Part shown: positions 27,569 to 36,558 of the stretch, one piece after another
How positions within the stretch are numbered: position 1 is the stretch's first letter
How the letters are laid out: each line of letters opens with the position of its first letter
Assembly: GCF_004745485.1 (NCBI RefSeq)
Contig: NZ_RHFG01000002.1
Location: 124,001 to 188,000 of the forward strand
DNA from: Brevibacterium sp. S22
GTDB lineage: Bacteria > Actinomycetota > Actinomycetes > Actinomycetales > Brevibacteriaceae
Direction of reading: 5' to 3'
Length of the DNA stretch: 64,000 bases
Made by a program: the position numbers and the translations under genes
Notes under the pieces: generated by a model
The model's database searches: none
Seen by the model: only the letters and a program-made list of their open reading frames with translations
What the model was told of the DNA's origin: nothing

Positions 27569-28222
27569 GTGGCCAGTACTGAGTCTCAACAGAAGCCTGC
27601 CCGCAGCAGACGGGGCACGGGCAGCTATGACGAGCGTCGGATCAAGCTCGCGGAGTCCGCTCTGCAGACGCTCGGCGAGCTCGGCTATGCCCGGACGAGT
27701 CTGCGCGAGATCGCTGCCAATTCAGAGTTCAGCCACGGGGTCATCCACTACTACTTCCGCGACAAGACCGAGCTCATCGTCTGCTGCGTCAAGCACTATA
27801 AGACCCAGTGCATGCACCGCTACGACGCGGTCGTCGAGGAAGCTGCCACTGCCGAGGGCCTGCTCGCGGGCTTCGCCGACAAGCTCGTACAGACGCTGAC
27901 GGAAGAGCCGTCGATGCATCGGCTCTGGTACGACCTGCGGTCGCAGAGCATGTTCCAGGAGGAGCTGCGGGAGGACGTCTACGACATCGACCGTGGGCTC
28001 GAGGACATGATCTGGCGCGTGGTCAGCCGGTATGCAGACCTCGCCGGAAATCGGCCACTGGTCGGATCGCGCGCGGCCTATACGATGTTCGATGGCATCT
28101 TCGAAAGCGCGCTGCGCGATCACATCGCCGGCCGCGCGGGAGCGGTGGAATGGATCAGGGAGCAGATCGCCACTCTGATACCGGCGCTGTGTTCACAGAG
28201 TGCAGAGACCAGGCCCACCTGA
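27569..28222 (+). CDS. TetR-family transcriptional regulator
   Basis: About 217 residues from GTG 27569 (VASTESQQKPARSRRGTGSY); longer frames begin inside the promoter region. Residues 20-65 form the TetR helix-turn-helix (RIKLAESALQTLGELGYART, SLREIAANSEFSHGVIHYYF). The ligand domain has LVQTLTEEPSMHRLWYDLRS and resembles BetI/PfmR-type regulators. It is divergent from the SDR-dehydrogenase-ligase cluster and is the likely repressor of that cluster and of itself. Confidence 0.88.
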   Translation: MASTESQQKPARSRRGTGSYDERRIKLAESALQTLGELGYARTSLREIAANSEFSHGVIHYYFRDKTELIVCCVKHYKTQCMHRYDAVVEEAATAEGLLAGFADKLVQTLTEEPSMHRLWYDLRSQSMFQEELREDVYDIDRGLEDMIWRVVSRYADLAGNRPLVGSRAAYTMFDGIFESALRDHIAGRAGAVEWIREQIATLIPALCSQSAETRPT

Positions 28223-28239
28223 CCTCGCAGTCACGACTG

Positions 28240-28611
28240 TCATTTCGAGGGAGCGAAATCGCGGCCGACCTCTTCAGCGGCGCGAACGAGTCTCTTGTCA
28301 CGAGTCCACAGACGAGCGCCGTCTACGACCAACGCTGAACCGAGCAGGTGAACGTCAGCTGCGCTCAGTCCTCGGCCCCACAATGACCTCATCGATATGA
28401 AGCTCATGAGCTCCTCGTGAGCCAAATCAGGAAACCGGAACAGTGCTTCGAGGCCGTTGAGAACCTCTTCGCGAGACTTCAAAGTGCCGAGGGCCAACTC
28501 TTCGACAACAGCGGAGTGGCTTCCGACCTCATCGATCTCCAGCAGATGCTGGAGCAGAGGATCAGCGCGATGAAGATGATCGATCCACACCGAGGTGTCG
28601 ACGAGGATCAT
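28240..28611 (-). CDS. vapC: VapC-type PIN-domain toxin
   Basis: A 123-residue PIN-domain ribonuclease. Acidic active-site residues are at MILVDTSVW (D5), in VVEELALGTL (Glu), SAADVHLLGSA (Asp) and TRDKRLVRAA (Asp), the usual VapC set. VapC toxins cleave specific RNAs when released from the antitoxin. Its ATG overlaps the vapB stop (ATGA). It runs tail to tail with the TetR gene. Confidence 0.88.
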   Translation of the reverse strand: MILVDTSVWIDHLHRADPLLQHLLEIDEVGSHSAVVEELALGTLKSREEVLNGLEALFRFPDLAHEELMSFISMRSLWGRGLSAADVHLLGSALVVDGARLWTRDKRLVRAAEEVGRDFAPSK

Positions 28612-28805
28612 GCGACTTCGTTACGTCGTCGTGGTGCGGCGGAGCTCTCCGGATCAGAACCCCCCAGAGCCGCAAGGCGACGTGCACTCTCCACCCTGAC
28701 AAGCGTCTTCAGCCCTTCGCGGATCAGAGCAGAACGTTCGGTGATTCCGCTGACTTCGACGGCCTTGTCCACGAGATCATCATCGATGGTGACTGTCGTT
28801 CTCAT
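28608..28805 (-). CDS. vapB: VapB-type antitoxin
   Basis: A 65-residue ribbon-helix-helix antitoxin from ATG 28805 with GGGAGG close upstream. The beta strand MRTTVTIDDDLVDKAVEVSG and helix RSALIREGLKTLVRVESARR match the VapB2/MetJ-type fold. The C-terminal tail (DPESSAAPRRRNEVA) would thread into VapC. As in other modules the pair should autorepress its promoter. Confidence 0.85.
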   Translation of the reverse strand: MRTTVTIDDDLVDKAVEVSGITERSALIREGLKTLVRVESARRLAALGGSDPESSAAPRRRNEVA

Positions 28806-28960
28806 CGCATCTCCCTCCCACGGAGCCATCGGCAACCCAAATTGCAGCTGGCTGTGAACATCAATTCTAGCATCAGTAAATTCTGGTTATGATGCTCGAA
28901 TGACGACCAGGGGACTGCATCAAAGTCATCATCAGACAAATAGCCAAGATGGCCTGAACC

Positions 28961-30277
28961 TCACCCCGGCAGGAGCACGATGACGGTGTGGATCACGAGT
29001 CCGACGAGTGCGCCGATGACGGTGCCGTTGATGCGGATGTACTGGAGGTCGCGACCGACGTAGAGTTCGATGCGCTCGGCGGCTTCCTTCGCATCCCACC
29101 GTTCGATGGTGTCAGAGATGACGCTGGCGATCTCGGGCCCGAAACTCTCGGCCAGATCACCGGCGGTGGTGGCGATCTGGTCATCGATGCGGCGGGAGAA
29201 GTCCGAGTCGGTCTGCAGTCGTTCGGCGAATTCCCCGATGAGCTGCCAGATGCGGGCACGGACCTCTCCATCGGAGTCGATGATGGCCTCGCGCAGAAGC
29301 TGTTTGAGCGAACCCCAGATCTCGAGGACCGAGTCGACGACTCCGTCTTGGCTGAGGAGATCGTTGATGATCTCTTCGGCCCTTTGGGACAGCGACGAGT
29401 CGGATTCGAGGTCGTCGGAGAGATCGACGAGCCAGGCATCGAGGGCCTGCCGAGCTTTGTGGTACTCGTTGTCGCGGACATCGGCGACCCAGCCGAGGAC
29501 TTCACGCTGCAGCCGGTTCGCCAGCTGTTCATTGACGAAATCGGGCACCCAGGACGGTGCCCGGTTGTGAACGATCTCGTCGATGACCTGCGGATTGTCA
29601 CGCAGCCAGGAGTAGGCCTCGGTGACGACGAGGTCGACGAGTCTGTGGTGAGCACCGTCGAGCACGATCTGACGCAGCAGCTGCGCCAGTACCGGAGTCT
29701 TCCTTGTGGCCACCAGCCGAGGGATGATGACGTTCCTGGTCAGCGCCTTGATGGAATCGTCGTCGATGCGCGCGAGCACATACTCGAGGCCTCCTGCGGC
29801 ACGGTCGACGACGATGTCACGGTTGCCGGGTTTGGCCAGCCATCCTCCGGCACGATGGGAGATCTCAGCGGATCGGATCTTCGTCGACACCGCCTCGGCG
29901 TGGAGGAAATTCGCGGCGACGAACGCCGACAGACTCGCACCGAGAGTGTCCTTCTTGCGCGGGATGATCGCGGTGTGCGGGATCGGCAGACCGAGAGGGT
30001 GGCGGAAGAGCGCGGTGACAGCGAACCAATCGGCGATCGCGCCGATCATCGCCGCCTCCGAGGCTCGGGAGACGAAGCCCCAGATCCCGGTGTTGTCGGT
30101 GAAGATGTGGGTGGAGAGGAAGATGAGCGTGGCGAGGATGAGCAGAGACAGCGCGAGCGTGCGCATCTTCCTCAGCCCGCGAGCGCGCTCTTGATCCTCC
30201 GGCGTGAGCTCTGACGGTCCGCCGGTTCCGCCTCCGGCGCCGAAGCGCGGTACGGATGGTGTCTTCTCGATCGACAT
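28961..30277 (-). CDS. DUF445 family membrane protein
   Basis: A 438-residue protein of the DUF445/YjiN family. A membrane segment LALSLLILATLIFLSTHIF lies near the N-terminus, followed by the conserved SRASEAAMIGAIADWFAVTA and LFRHPLGLPIPHTAIIPRKK block. A long helical region and a C-terminal membrane segment (IGALVGLVIHTVIVLLPG) complete it. Function is unknown. The start at ATG 30277 has GGGGGT upstream. It is not obviously part of an operon. Confidence 0.88.
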   Translation of the reverse strand: MSIEKTPSVPRFGAGGGTGGPSELTPEDQERARGLRKMRTLALSLLILATLIFLSTHIFTDNTGIWGFVSRASEAAMIGAIADWFAVTALFRHPLGLPIPHTAIIPRKKDTLGASLSAFVAANFLHAEAVSTKIRSAEISHRAGGWLAKPGNRDIVVDRAAGGLEYVLARIDDDSIKALTRNVIIPRLVATRKTPVLAQLLRQIVLDGAHHRLVDLVVTEAYSWLRDNPQVIDEIVHNRAPSWVPDFVNEQLANRLQREVLGWVADVRDNEYHKARQALDAWLVDLSDDLESDSSLSQRAEEIINDLLSQDGVVDSVLEIWGSLKQLLREAIIDSDGEVRARIWQLIGEFAERLQTDSDFSRRIDDQIATTAGDLAESFGPEIASVISDTIERWDAKEAAERIELYVGRDLQYIRINGTVIGALVGLVIHTVIVLLPG

Positions 30278-30609
30278 CGTTACCCCCTGCTCCACGACTT
30301 TAGCGAAATCGGCGGCCTCGACCCGCATCCGCCGGCGGGTTCACAGCTGAGAATTCGGCGTGCAGTCCGGGCGCGAGATCAGCTGAACCGCAGTCAGACA
30401 TCCGACACCGCACGCAACACCCCATCCCACCCGCATCCAACACCGTTGCCCTCACTCCCACTCGCAAGCGGCATCGGCCACTGTTCGCGACATAACGCCC
30501 CGGTGCACCGGGTGGCTGTGCCGCTAACTGTAGGTGTTGAACACAAAAGCACACCGCGCCAGGTTCGAGCCAGGGCCTGCCCCACACCCATCGAGCTAGA
30601 GTAGCCACC

Positions 30610-31050
30610 ATGGCTCGCCCCCTGAGTACCCGAGAACGCAGCGTTGCGCTCTTGATGATCCGCTCGGCCACGACGTCTCCCGACGAGGCCGACTATGCGA
30701 AGTTCACTCCTGAGCAGCGTGAAGGATGGGATCCACCGGTGCCGATCACCACCGAACAGAGACGACTCTGGGAGAGCAGCCTCGGCGAGGTCCTGGTGAC
30801 TAGCGAATGCGATTGCGGGACCTGCCCGAGCATCGGCATGCGTCCCCACCTTCACGTCGACGATGAATCGCGCGATGATCAGGGAGGCGACGGAGATTGG
30901 TCGAATCGCGTCGTCCTCGCCGCTGGCACCGCTGGGGCGATGCTCCTCCTCTTCATCGACGACGGCTGCCCCAGCTATCTCGAACTGGCACCGATCGATG
31001 ACGATCTGAGCTTTGGGGAGTTCCCCGATCCTGCATCGGTCGAAGTCTGA
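30610..31050 (+). CDS. Conserved hypothetical protein with Cys cluster
   Basis: A 146-residue acidic protein of unknown function. A notable motif is SECDCGTCPSIGM near the middle (three cysteines in CDCGTC), with another Cys in LFIDDGCPSYLELAP. Such Cys spacing could hold a metal or redox disulfide, but no family is recognised. No signal peptide or membrane segment. The N-terminus (STRERSVALLMIRSA) is amphipathic. A stand-alone gene upstream of a methyltransferase gene. Confidence 0.7.
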   Translation: MARPLSTRERSVALLMIRSATTSPDEADYAKFTPEQREGWDPPVPITTEQRRLWESSLGEVLVTSECDCGTCPSIGMRPHLHVDDESRDDQGGDGDWSNRVVLAAGTAGAMLLLFIDDGCPSYLELAPIDDDLSFGEFPDPASVEV

Positions 31051-31108
31051 TGAGGAAAGGGGCCGGGAGACGTCCGGCGAATTCCCTGAAGGCCGATAGG
31101 CTCGGTGG

Positions 31109-31981
31109 ATGGAGTACTTCGAGAATCGTGAGCGAGCGGAATCCTTCGGCGAGGTGGCCACGGACTACGACGCCTACCGACCGAAATATCCTGCCGCGCT
31201 CGTCTCGACCATGATCAACGCCGCCGAGGCGGGGGCAGGTTCACGTGTTCCGCGCATCCTCGATGTCGGTTCGGGCACGGGCATCCTCGCCGTCCAACTC
31301 GGAGAGGCCGGTGCCGACGTCCTGGCGGTCGAACCCGACGCGGGGATGGCTGACGTCGCCCGGGCCAAGGGCCTCGACGTCGAGATCTCGGGGTTCGAGA
31401 CCTGGGACAGCCGCGGCCGCACTTTCGACCTCGTCAGCTTCGGCCAGTCCTTTCACTGGGTCGACCCGATGATCGCTCTGCCGAAGATCCGAGACCTGCT
31501 CGAACCGGGCGGGAGTCTGGCTCTGGCCTGGAACGATATTGAGCCGTGCGGGGAACTGCGGACCCGACTCGACGCCATCACCGCAGGCTTCCATTCCGAG
31601 GGAACCACAGCGAGCCTCGGAACTGCAGCGAGCGCGGGGTCGGCTGCAAGTGCAGAGATGACGGCAAGTGCAGAGACGGCGGGGAACCAAGGACCTGCGG
31701 GGAATTCGGCAACGACGACGTCGAAGAACAATTTCGAACCCGTCGAGCACCCGGCACTCGCCCAGCTGCGCGCCATGAACCTCACCCCGCGGGAGTCCAC
31801 TTTCACCGAAGACCTGCACTATTCACGGCACGGTTGGCTGTCGATGGTGTTCACTCATTCGGCTCAGCTGACGATGGACCCGGTCAAGCGAGCAGTCATG
31901 CGCGAAGAGATGAACGCCGAAATCCCCGCAGAGGGCCTCGCGGCTCGCAACGAGGCCCTGCTCATCCTCGCTCATAAGTGA
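31109..31981 (+). CDS. Class I SAM-dependent methyltransferase
   Basis: A 290-residue methyltransferase. Motif I is ILDVGSGTGILAVQLGEAGA, the acidic loop is VLAVEPDAGMADVARAK, and post-I motifs are FDLVSFGQSFHWVDP and LLEPGGSLALAWNDIE (UbiE/Methyltransf_11 type). An insertion of about 45 residues rich in Ala/Ser/Thr/Gly (TAASAGSAASAEMTASAETA) interrupts the C-terminal part before HPALAQLRAMN. It looks like expanded low-complexity sequence and is likely a surface loop. Substrate unknown. Confidence 0.85.
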   Translation: MEYFENRERAESFGEVATDYDAYRPKYPAALVSTMINAAEAGAGSRVPRILDVGSGTGILAVQLGEAGADVLAVEPDAGMADVARAKGLDVEISGFETWDSRGRTFDLVSFGQSFHWVDPMIALPKIRDLLEPGGSLALAWNDIEPCGELRTRLDAITAGFHSEGTTASLGTAASAGSAASAEMTASAETAGNQGPAGNSATTTSKNNFEPVEHPALAQLRAMNLTPRESTFTEDLHYSRHGWLSMVFTHSAQLTMDPVKRAVMREEMNAEIPAEGLAARNEALLILAHK

Positions 31982-32316
31982 GTACCCCTCACTGTCACCG
32001 ACGCTTCGCACCGTTACCAGCACACCAGACTGGTGCAAAGGGAGGTTACGCGACCACCAGGACGTTGTGCGGCCGACGGGAGGATGAGGCCCTCACAGTG
32101 CGGGACGCATAGGACCACACCGTAAGAGCTCCGCACCCGTGCTCAACCCGTGGTCCGGTTCCACGCGGCACGAGCACGACACGTAGAGTGGGAGTGTCTG
32201 GTCACCGCAGTCCTGCACGGGGGCCACGGCCCTCTGGGGACCATCATGGCCCTTCGCCGCAGCCGACGCGAGACGACCGGATCGACGCCAACCGCATCCG
32301 AGAGTCAGGAGCAGTC

Positions 32317-33492
32317 GTGCCAGCGACACCCGCAGAGGCCACCATCACCGAGATCACGAATCTCATCACCTTCGATACGACGAGCCGGGACACGAACCTC
32401 CCACTCATCGACCACGTCGAAGCTCGCCTCGAGGCCGCCGGAATCGAATCCCGCCGGATCCCGAACTCGGAAGGCACGAAGGCGAACCTGCTCGCGACCA
32501 TCCCCGCAGCCGACGGCACCACGACCGGCGGCATCGTGCTGTCCGGCCACACCGACGTCGTCCCCGTCGACGGCCAGGATTGGGCCTCGGACCCGTTCAC
32601 CCCCGAGATCCGCGACGGAAAGTACTTTGCCCGCGGCAGCGCGGACATGAAATCCTTCATCGGCGTCATCCTCTCCCGCCTCGAGACGCTCAAGTCCGCG
32701 AACCTGCGCGAACCCATCCACCTCGCCTTCTCCTATGACGAGAAGATCGGATGCGTCGGCGCCATCGACCTCGTCAAGGCCGTCACCGAGGAGGGACTGG
32801 CTCCCCGCGGATGCGTGGTCGGCGAACCCTCGAGCATGCGCGTCATCCGCGGCCACAAGTCGATGAACGTCTTCCGCGTCGACTTCCACGGCGTCGCCGC
32901 CCACTCATCGCTCACTCCCGAAGGCGTCAACGCCATCTCCTATGCCTCCGAGTTCGTCGCCTTCGTCCACGCAGTCGCCGCGGAATTCCGCACCGAAGGG
33001 CCCTTCGACGAGGCCTATGTCGTGCCCTTCACCTCGGTCACGGCGAACACCTTTAACGGCGGCATCGCCGTGAATACGATCCCCGCCGAGGCGACCGTGC
33101 AGTTCGAGTTCCGCTCACTCGGATCCGTCGACCGTGAAGCTCTCATCGCCCGTTTCCGCGACGAGGCCGATCGTCTGGGCCGCGCCATGGCCGCCGAGAA
33201 CGAGGCCGCCGGTGTCGATTTCACCATCGAGGCCGCCGCCCCGGGCTGCGAGACCCCGGCCGATGCCGACATCGTGACACTCGCCGCGAACTGGGGCGGC
33301 ATCGCCACCGACGACAAGGTCACCTACGGCACCGAGGCGGGACTGTTCTCCGAGGCCGGCATCCCCACCGTCGTCTGCGGCCCCGGAGACATCGCCCAGG
33401 CCCACGCGCCCGACGAGTTCATCGAACTCGACCAGATCGCCGCCTGCGAAGCCTTCATCGACGCCCTCATCACCGACCTCAGCGAAGCCTGA
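32317..33492 (+). CDS. M20-family deacetylase, ArgE-like
   Basis: A 391-residue metallohydrolase from GTG 32317 (AGGAG 5 bases upstream). Zn-site motifs: SGHTDVVPVDGQDW, ARGSADMKSFIG and a late His in IAQAHAPDEFIEL. The catalytic segment is SYDEKIGCVGA, where most acetylornithine deacetylases have DEEVGC, so one Glu of the pair is Lys here. The ArgE group removes the acetyl group from N-acetylornithine, but many actinobacterial members act on other N-acyl amino acids. There is no arginine gene nearby. Confidence 0.85.
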   Translation: MPATPAEATITEITNLITFDTTSRDTNLPLIDHVEARLEAAGIESRRIPNSEGTKANLLATIPAADGTTTGGIVLSGHTDVVPVDGQDWASDPFTPEIRDGKYFARGSADMKSFIGVILSRLETLKSANLREPIHLAFSYDEKIGCVGAIDLVKAVTEEGLAPRGCVVGEPSSMRVIRGHKSMNVFRVDFHGVAAHSSLTPEGVNAISYASEFVAFVHAVAAEFRTEGPFDEAYVVPFTSVTANTFNGGIAVNTIPAEATVQFEFRSLGSVDREALIARFRDEADRLGRAMAAENEAAGVDFTIEAAAPGCETPADADIVTLAANWGGIATDDKVTYGTEAGLFSEAGIPTVVCGPGDIAQAHAPDEFIELDQIAACEAFIDALITDLSEA

Positions 33493-33508
33493 ACCAGCAC
33501 GACCGTGC

Positions 33509-33542
33509 AGGACTGGTCCGAACTCTGATTCGGGTCAGTCCT
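33509..33542 (+). terminator. Hairpin downstream of the M20 deacetylase
   Basis: AGGACTGGTCCGAA and TTCGGGTCAGTCCT form a 14-bp stem with two mismatches around CTCTGA, 17 bp after the stop. There is no strong T-run. Confidence 0.5.
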
Positions 33543-33670
33543 GCTGTCTGGGTCGCCAGGATCGCAGCTGCCGGAGTCCTGGGCCTGAGCCGATCGTGCC
33601 GGCGCAGTTCCCAATGTGCGATCTTCGTGTTTGGATGGAAGAAGTTCATCCGGCGCAGGCAGGAGGCATC

Positions 33671-33889
33671 ATGGCACACGACTTCTTCGTCGGCGACCAC
33701 GTGGGATGGAACTCGGAGGCCGGGCAGGTCTCGGGCACCATCACGAAGGTCCACACCGCCGATTTCGACTATATGGGCCACACCCGTCGCGCCTCGGCCG
33801 ATGACCCGCAGTACGAGATCAAGAGCGACAAGACCGATCACATCGCGGCTCACAAGGGCAGCGCTCTGCACCTCATCGACCACGAATGA
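33671..33889 (+). CDS. DUF2945 (TUDOR-like) small protein
   Basis: A 72-residue protein beginning MAHDFFVGDHVGWNSEAGQV and ending in a conserved YEIKSDKTDHIAAHKGSALH stretch, the layout of DUF2945/hypervirulence-associated TUDOR-domain proteins. It probably binds nucleic acid or another partner, but function is not established. The ATG has GGAGG 5 bases upstream. Its TGA overlaps the next ATG (ATGA at 33886-33889). Confidence 0.85.
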   Translation: MAHDFFVGDHVGWNSEAGQVSGTITKVHTADFDYMGHTRRASADDPQYEIKSDKTDHIAAHKGSALHLIDHE

Positions 33890-34536
33890 CAGACAGAACT
33901 CCCGACCGAGAACCGAGCACGACCGCCCGCGCAGAAAACAGCACGGAGCCGCCCAGCCTGCCGCCGTTCCTCACCGTCGGGCACTCGAATCGTTCACTCA
34001 ACGAGTTCATCGAGCTCCTCACCGACACCAGCACCGAGGTGGTCGTCGACGTCCGCAGGCTGCCCGGATCGAACAGGTATCCCCAGTTCAATGCCGACAC
34101 CCTCGAGACCGACCTCGCCGAGCACGGCATCGAACTGCGTCGCCTCGACGGGCTGACCGGCCGTCGACCTGTCAGCCGCACGGTGCCCTTCGACGTCAAT
34201 GCTTGGTGGCAGAACCGCAGCTTCCACAACTATGCCGACCACTGTCTGACCGACGAATTCCGCACCGACCTCGACACCCTCATCGACTGGAGTGAAGACA
34301 CACGTTGCACGCTGATGTGCTCGGAGGCCGTCTGGTGGCGCTGCCACCGCCGGATCATCGCCGATCAGCTGCTCGCCCGAGACCTGCCTGTCGCACATAT
34401 CCTCGGCGCGGGTCATATCGACTCTGCCGAACTGAGCGAAGGAGCACGCCTCAACACCGGTCGTGAGGCCGGTCCAGAGGGAAACAACGCCGGCCCAGTC
34501 ACCTACCCAGCCGACACAGATCACCCGGACTCCTGA
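33886..34536 (+). CDS. DUF488 family protein
   Basis: A 216-residue DUF488 protein. The conserved core is FLTVGHSNRSLNEFIELL, VVVDVRRLPGSNRYPQFNAD and the Cys/Arg-rich CTLMCSEAVWWRCHRRIIAD, as in the family. Function is unknown; the paired Cys/His residues suggest metal or nucleotide handling. It is translationally coupled to the DUF2945 gene. Residues 1-25 and the C-terminal 35 residues are low-complexity extensions. Confidence 0.85.
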   Translation: MTDRTPDREPSTTARAENSTEPPSLPPFLTVGHSNRSLNEFIELLTDTSTEVVVDVRRLPGSNRYPQFNADTLETDLAEHGIELRRLDGLTGRRPVSRTVPFDVNAWWQNRSFHNYADHCLTDEFRTDLDTLIDWSEDTRCTLMCSEAVWWRCHRRIIADQLLARDLPVAHILGAGHIDSAELSEGARLNTGREAGPEGNNAGPVTYPADTDHPDS

Positions 34537-34674
34537 CCATCCATCACCGTCAGCGGCACACCTCACCGATGCAACGAGAGGTTATGCCACCCCCGCGATG
34601 ATCTGAGAGCAACCCCGTCTCTGCGACGGCCACGTCGATATGAGGATCCGACCGCCCACCCACACCCACCCCAC

Positions 34675-34718
34675 AAAAAACGCCGAGGCGGCACCTGAGT
34701 TCAGGTGCCGCCTCGGCG
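34675..34718 (-). terminator. Strong intrinsic terminator of the rpsF-ssb-rpsR-rplI operon
   Basis: A perfect 18-bp stem (CGCCGAGGCGGCACCTGA, 34681-34698, with its complement at 34701-34718) and a 2-base centre is followed on the minus strand by TTTTTTGTGG. It lies 18 bp after the rplI stop. Confidence 0.92.
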
Positions 34719-34735
34719 GTGGTGCGGTGTTCGGA

Positions 34736-35194
34736 TCAGGCCTTGCCGATGACCTCGAACTTGATCTTCGCGGTGATCTCGTCGCCGACGCGCACAACAG
34801 CGTTGTAGCTGCCGGGAGTCTTGACGTGACCGGTCAGAGCAATCTGGCGGCGATCGAAATCGCGGCCGGTGGCCGTGTGCAGGGCCTCTGCCACGAGGGC
34901 GGGGGTGACGGCGCCGAAGAGGCGACCGTTCTTGCCGGCCTTCATATCGATGCGAGCCGTGGCCGACTCGAGTTCGCCCTTGACCTTCACTGCTTCGTCG
35001 TGATCGGCGATCTGCTTGGCCTGGCGGGCCTTGCGCAGAGCCTCGATGTGCTTCTCGGCGCCAGCGGACCAGGCCGAAGCCCAGCCACGAGGCAGAAGCA
35101 GGTTGCGTGCGTATCCGGCACGAACCTCGACGACATCGCCGGCGGCACCGAGGCCGTCGACTTCCTGGTTCAGAATCACTTTGCGGTTAGGCAT
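34736..35194 (-). CDS. rplI: 50S ribosomal protein L9
   Basis: A 152-residue L9. It opens with the rRNA-binding domain MPNRKVILNQEVDGLGAAGD, AGYARNLLLPRGWASAWS, then the long connecting helix (about 45-75) and the C-terminal domain with KNGRLFGAVTPALVAEAL. It is the last gene of the S6-SSB-S18-L9 operon. GGAGGG lies upstream of the ATG. Confidence 0.97.
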   Translation of the reverse strand: MPNRKVILNQEVDGLGAAGDVVEVRAGYARNLLLPRGWASAWSAGAEKHIEALRKARQAKQIADHDEAVKVKGELESATARIDMKAGKNGRLFGAVTPALVAEALHTATGRDFDRRQIALTGHVKTPGSYNAVVRVGDEITAKIKFEVIGKA

Positions 35195-35210
35195 GTCTGT
35201 CTCCCTCCGA

Positions 35211-35450
35211 TCAGCGAGCTGAGCTCGAGTAGGGCAGAAGTGCCATCTCGCGGGCGTTCTTGACAGCCTTTGCGATGACGCGCTGTTCCTGCACGGTCAC
35301 GCCGGTGACGCGACGTGCACGGATCTTGCCGCGGTCGGAAATGAACTTACGGAGCGTAGCGGTGTCCTTGTAGTGGATGGTCGCCGCTTCGCCCTTCTTG
35401 AGCGGATTAGCCTTCTTCTTGATAGGCTTCCGGATCTCTGGCTTTGCCAT
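35211..35450 (-). CDS. rpsR: 30S ribosomal protein S18
   Basis: A 79-residue S18. The core [20 protein letters not shown] and [20 protein letters not shown] is diagnostic. There is no Cys at all, so it is a zinc-independent (C-minus) form. It lies 16 bp upstream of rplI. AGGAGATACTC precedes the ATG. Confidence 0.97.
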   Translation of the reverse strand: MAKPEIRKPIKKKANPLKKGEAATIHYKDTATLRKFISDRGKIRARRVTGVTVQEQRVIAKAVKNAREMALLPYSSSAR

Positions 35451-35496
35451 GAGTATCTCCTGTTAACGAATGTCTCGAAATGTCTTCAGACGTGGA

Positions 35497-36126
35497 TCAG
35501 AACGGTGGTTCATCGGCGCCGGGGTTGCCCCAGCCGCCGTTGCCGCTCTGCGGGTTCGATGATGCCCACGGGTCGTTGGCGGGACCGTTGTTGCCCTGAC
35601 CGTATCCCTGGCGCTGACCACCCTGCTGGCCGCCCTGAGGGCCGCCCTGCTGGGGGTTGTTGCCCCATCCGGAGGACTGCTGGTTGCCGAAGCCGCCCTG
35701 CTGGCCGCCTCCGCCCTGGCTTCCGCCGAAGTTGCCGCCGCCGAAGTTTCCTCCGCCGCCGGGGCTGTTCTTCGTCACCTGGGCGGTGGCGCGTCGCAGG
35801 CTGGGGCCGACTTCGTCGACGTCCAGCTCCATGACCGTGCGCTTCTCGCCTTCCTTGGTTTCGAAGGACCGGGACTTCAGTCGGCCCTGAACGACGACCC
35901 GTGTACCGCGCTGCAGAGATTCGGCGACGTTCTCTCCCATTTCACGCCACACCGAGCAGCGCAGGAACAGGGTCTCCCCGTCCTTGAACTCGTTGGCCTG
36001 ACGGTCGAAGATACGCGGCGTCGAGGCCACGGTGAAGTTTGCGACTGCCGCACCGTTCGGTGTGAAGCGCAGTTCGGGATCGCTGGTGAGGTTCCCGACG
36101 ACCGTGATGACTGTTTCGCCTGCCAT
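35497..36126 (-). CDS. ssb: Single-stranded DNA-binding protein
   Basis: A 209-residue SSB. Residues 1-110 form the OB fold ([40 protein letters not shown]). A long Gly/Gln/Asn-rich linker ([20 protein letters not shown] and onward) leads to the acidic tip DEPPF that recruits repair and replication partners. Length and linker style are typical of actinobacterial SsbA. Confidence 0.96.
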   Translation of the reverse strand: MAGETVITVVGNLTSDPELRFTPNGAAVANFTVASTPRIFDRQANEFKDGETLFLRCSVWREMGENVAESLQRGTRVVVQGRLKSRSFETKEGEKRTVMELDVDEVGPSLRRATAQVTKNSPGGGGNFGGGNFGGSQGGGGQQGGFGNQQSSGWGNNPQQGGPQGGQQGGQRQGYGQGNNGPANDPWASSNPQSGNGGWGNPGADEPPF

Positions 36127-36159
36127 TGGATCTCCTTGAAGCGAGGTAGCTGAGAGGCC

Positions 36160-36450
36160 TTACTTGGCGTCTGGGCGGAGGATCTTCGTGCGCAGAACGG
36201 ACTCGTTGAGTCCGAGCTGACGATCGAGTTCCTTGGTCGTTGCAGGCTCGGCATGGAAATCAACCACGACGTAGTAGCCTTCGGACTTCTTCTGGATCTC
36301 GTACGCGAAGCGACGACGTCCCCAGATGTCCACGTTGTCGACGGTGCCGTTCTCAGCCGGGACAACCTTGATCAGGTTGTTCACGGTGTCAGCCAGCGTC
36401 CGCTCTTCGAGGTCGTTATCAAGAATGAGCATGAGCTCGTACTTGCGCAT
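36160..36450 (-). CDS. rpsF: 30S ribosomal protein S6
   Basis: A 96-residue S6 ([55 protein letters not shown]). It is the first gene of the operon. AGAGGAGGTGGGTGAC is a strong Shine-Dalgarno. S6 and S18 bind together on the 30S platform, consistent with co-transcription. Confidence 0.97.
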   Translation of the reverse strand: MRKYELMLILDNDLEERTLADTVNNLIKVVPAENGTVDNVDIWGRRRFAYEIQKKSEGYYVVVDFHAEPATTKELDRQLGLNESVLRTKILRPDAK

Positions 36451-36558
36451 ATGTCACCCACCTCCTCTGGTCTTTGCGGCCATGGTCGGTCCATGGCAGG
36501 AGGGTATATGCCTGTCCGTCCCGAATCCGCACTGTTTACGAAATGGGAACAGACCACA

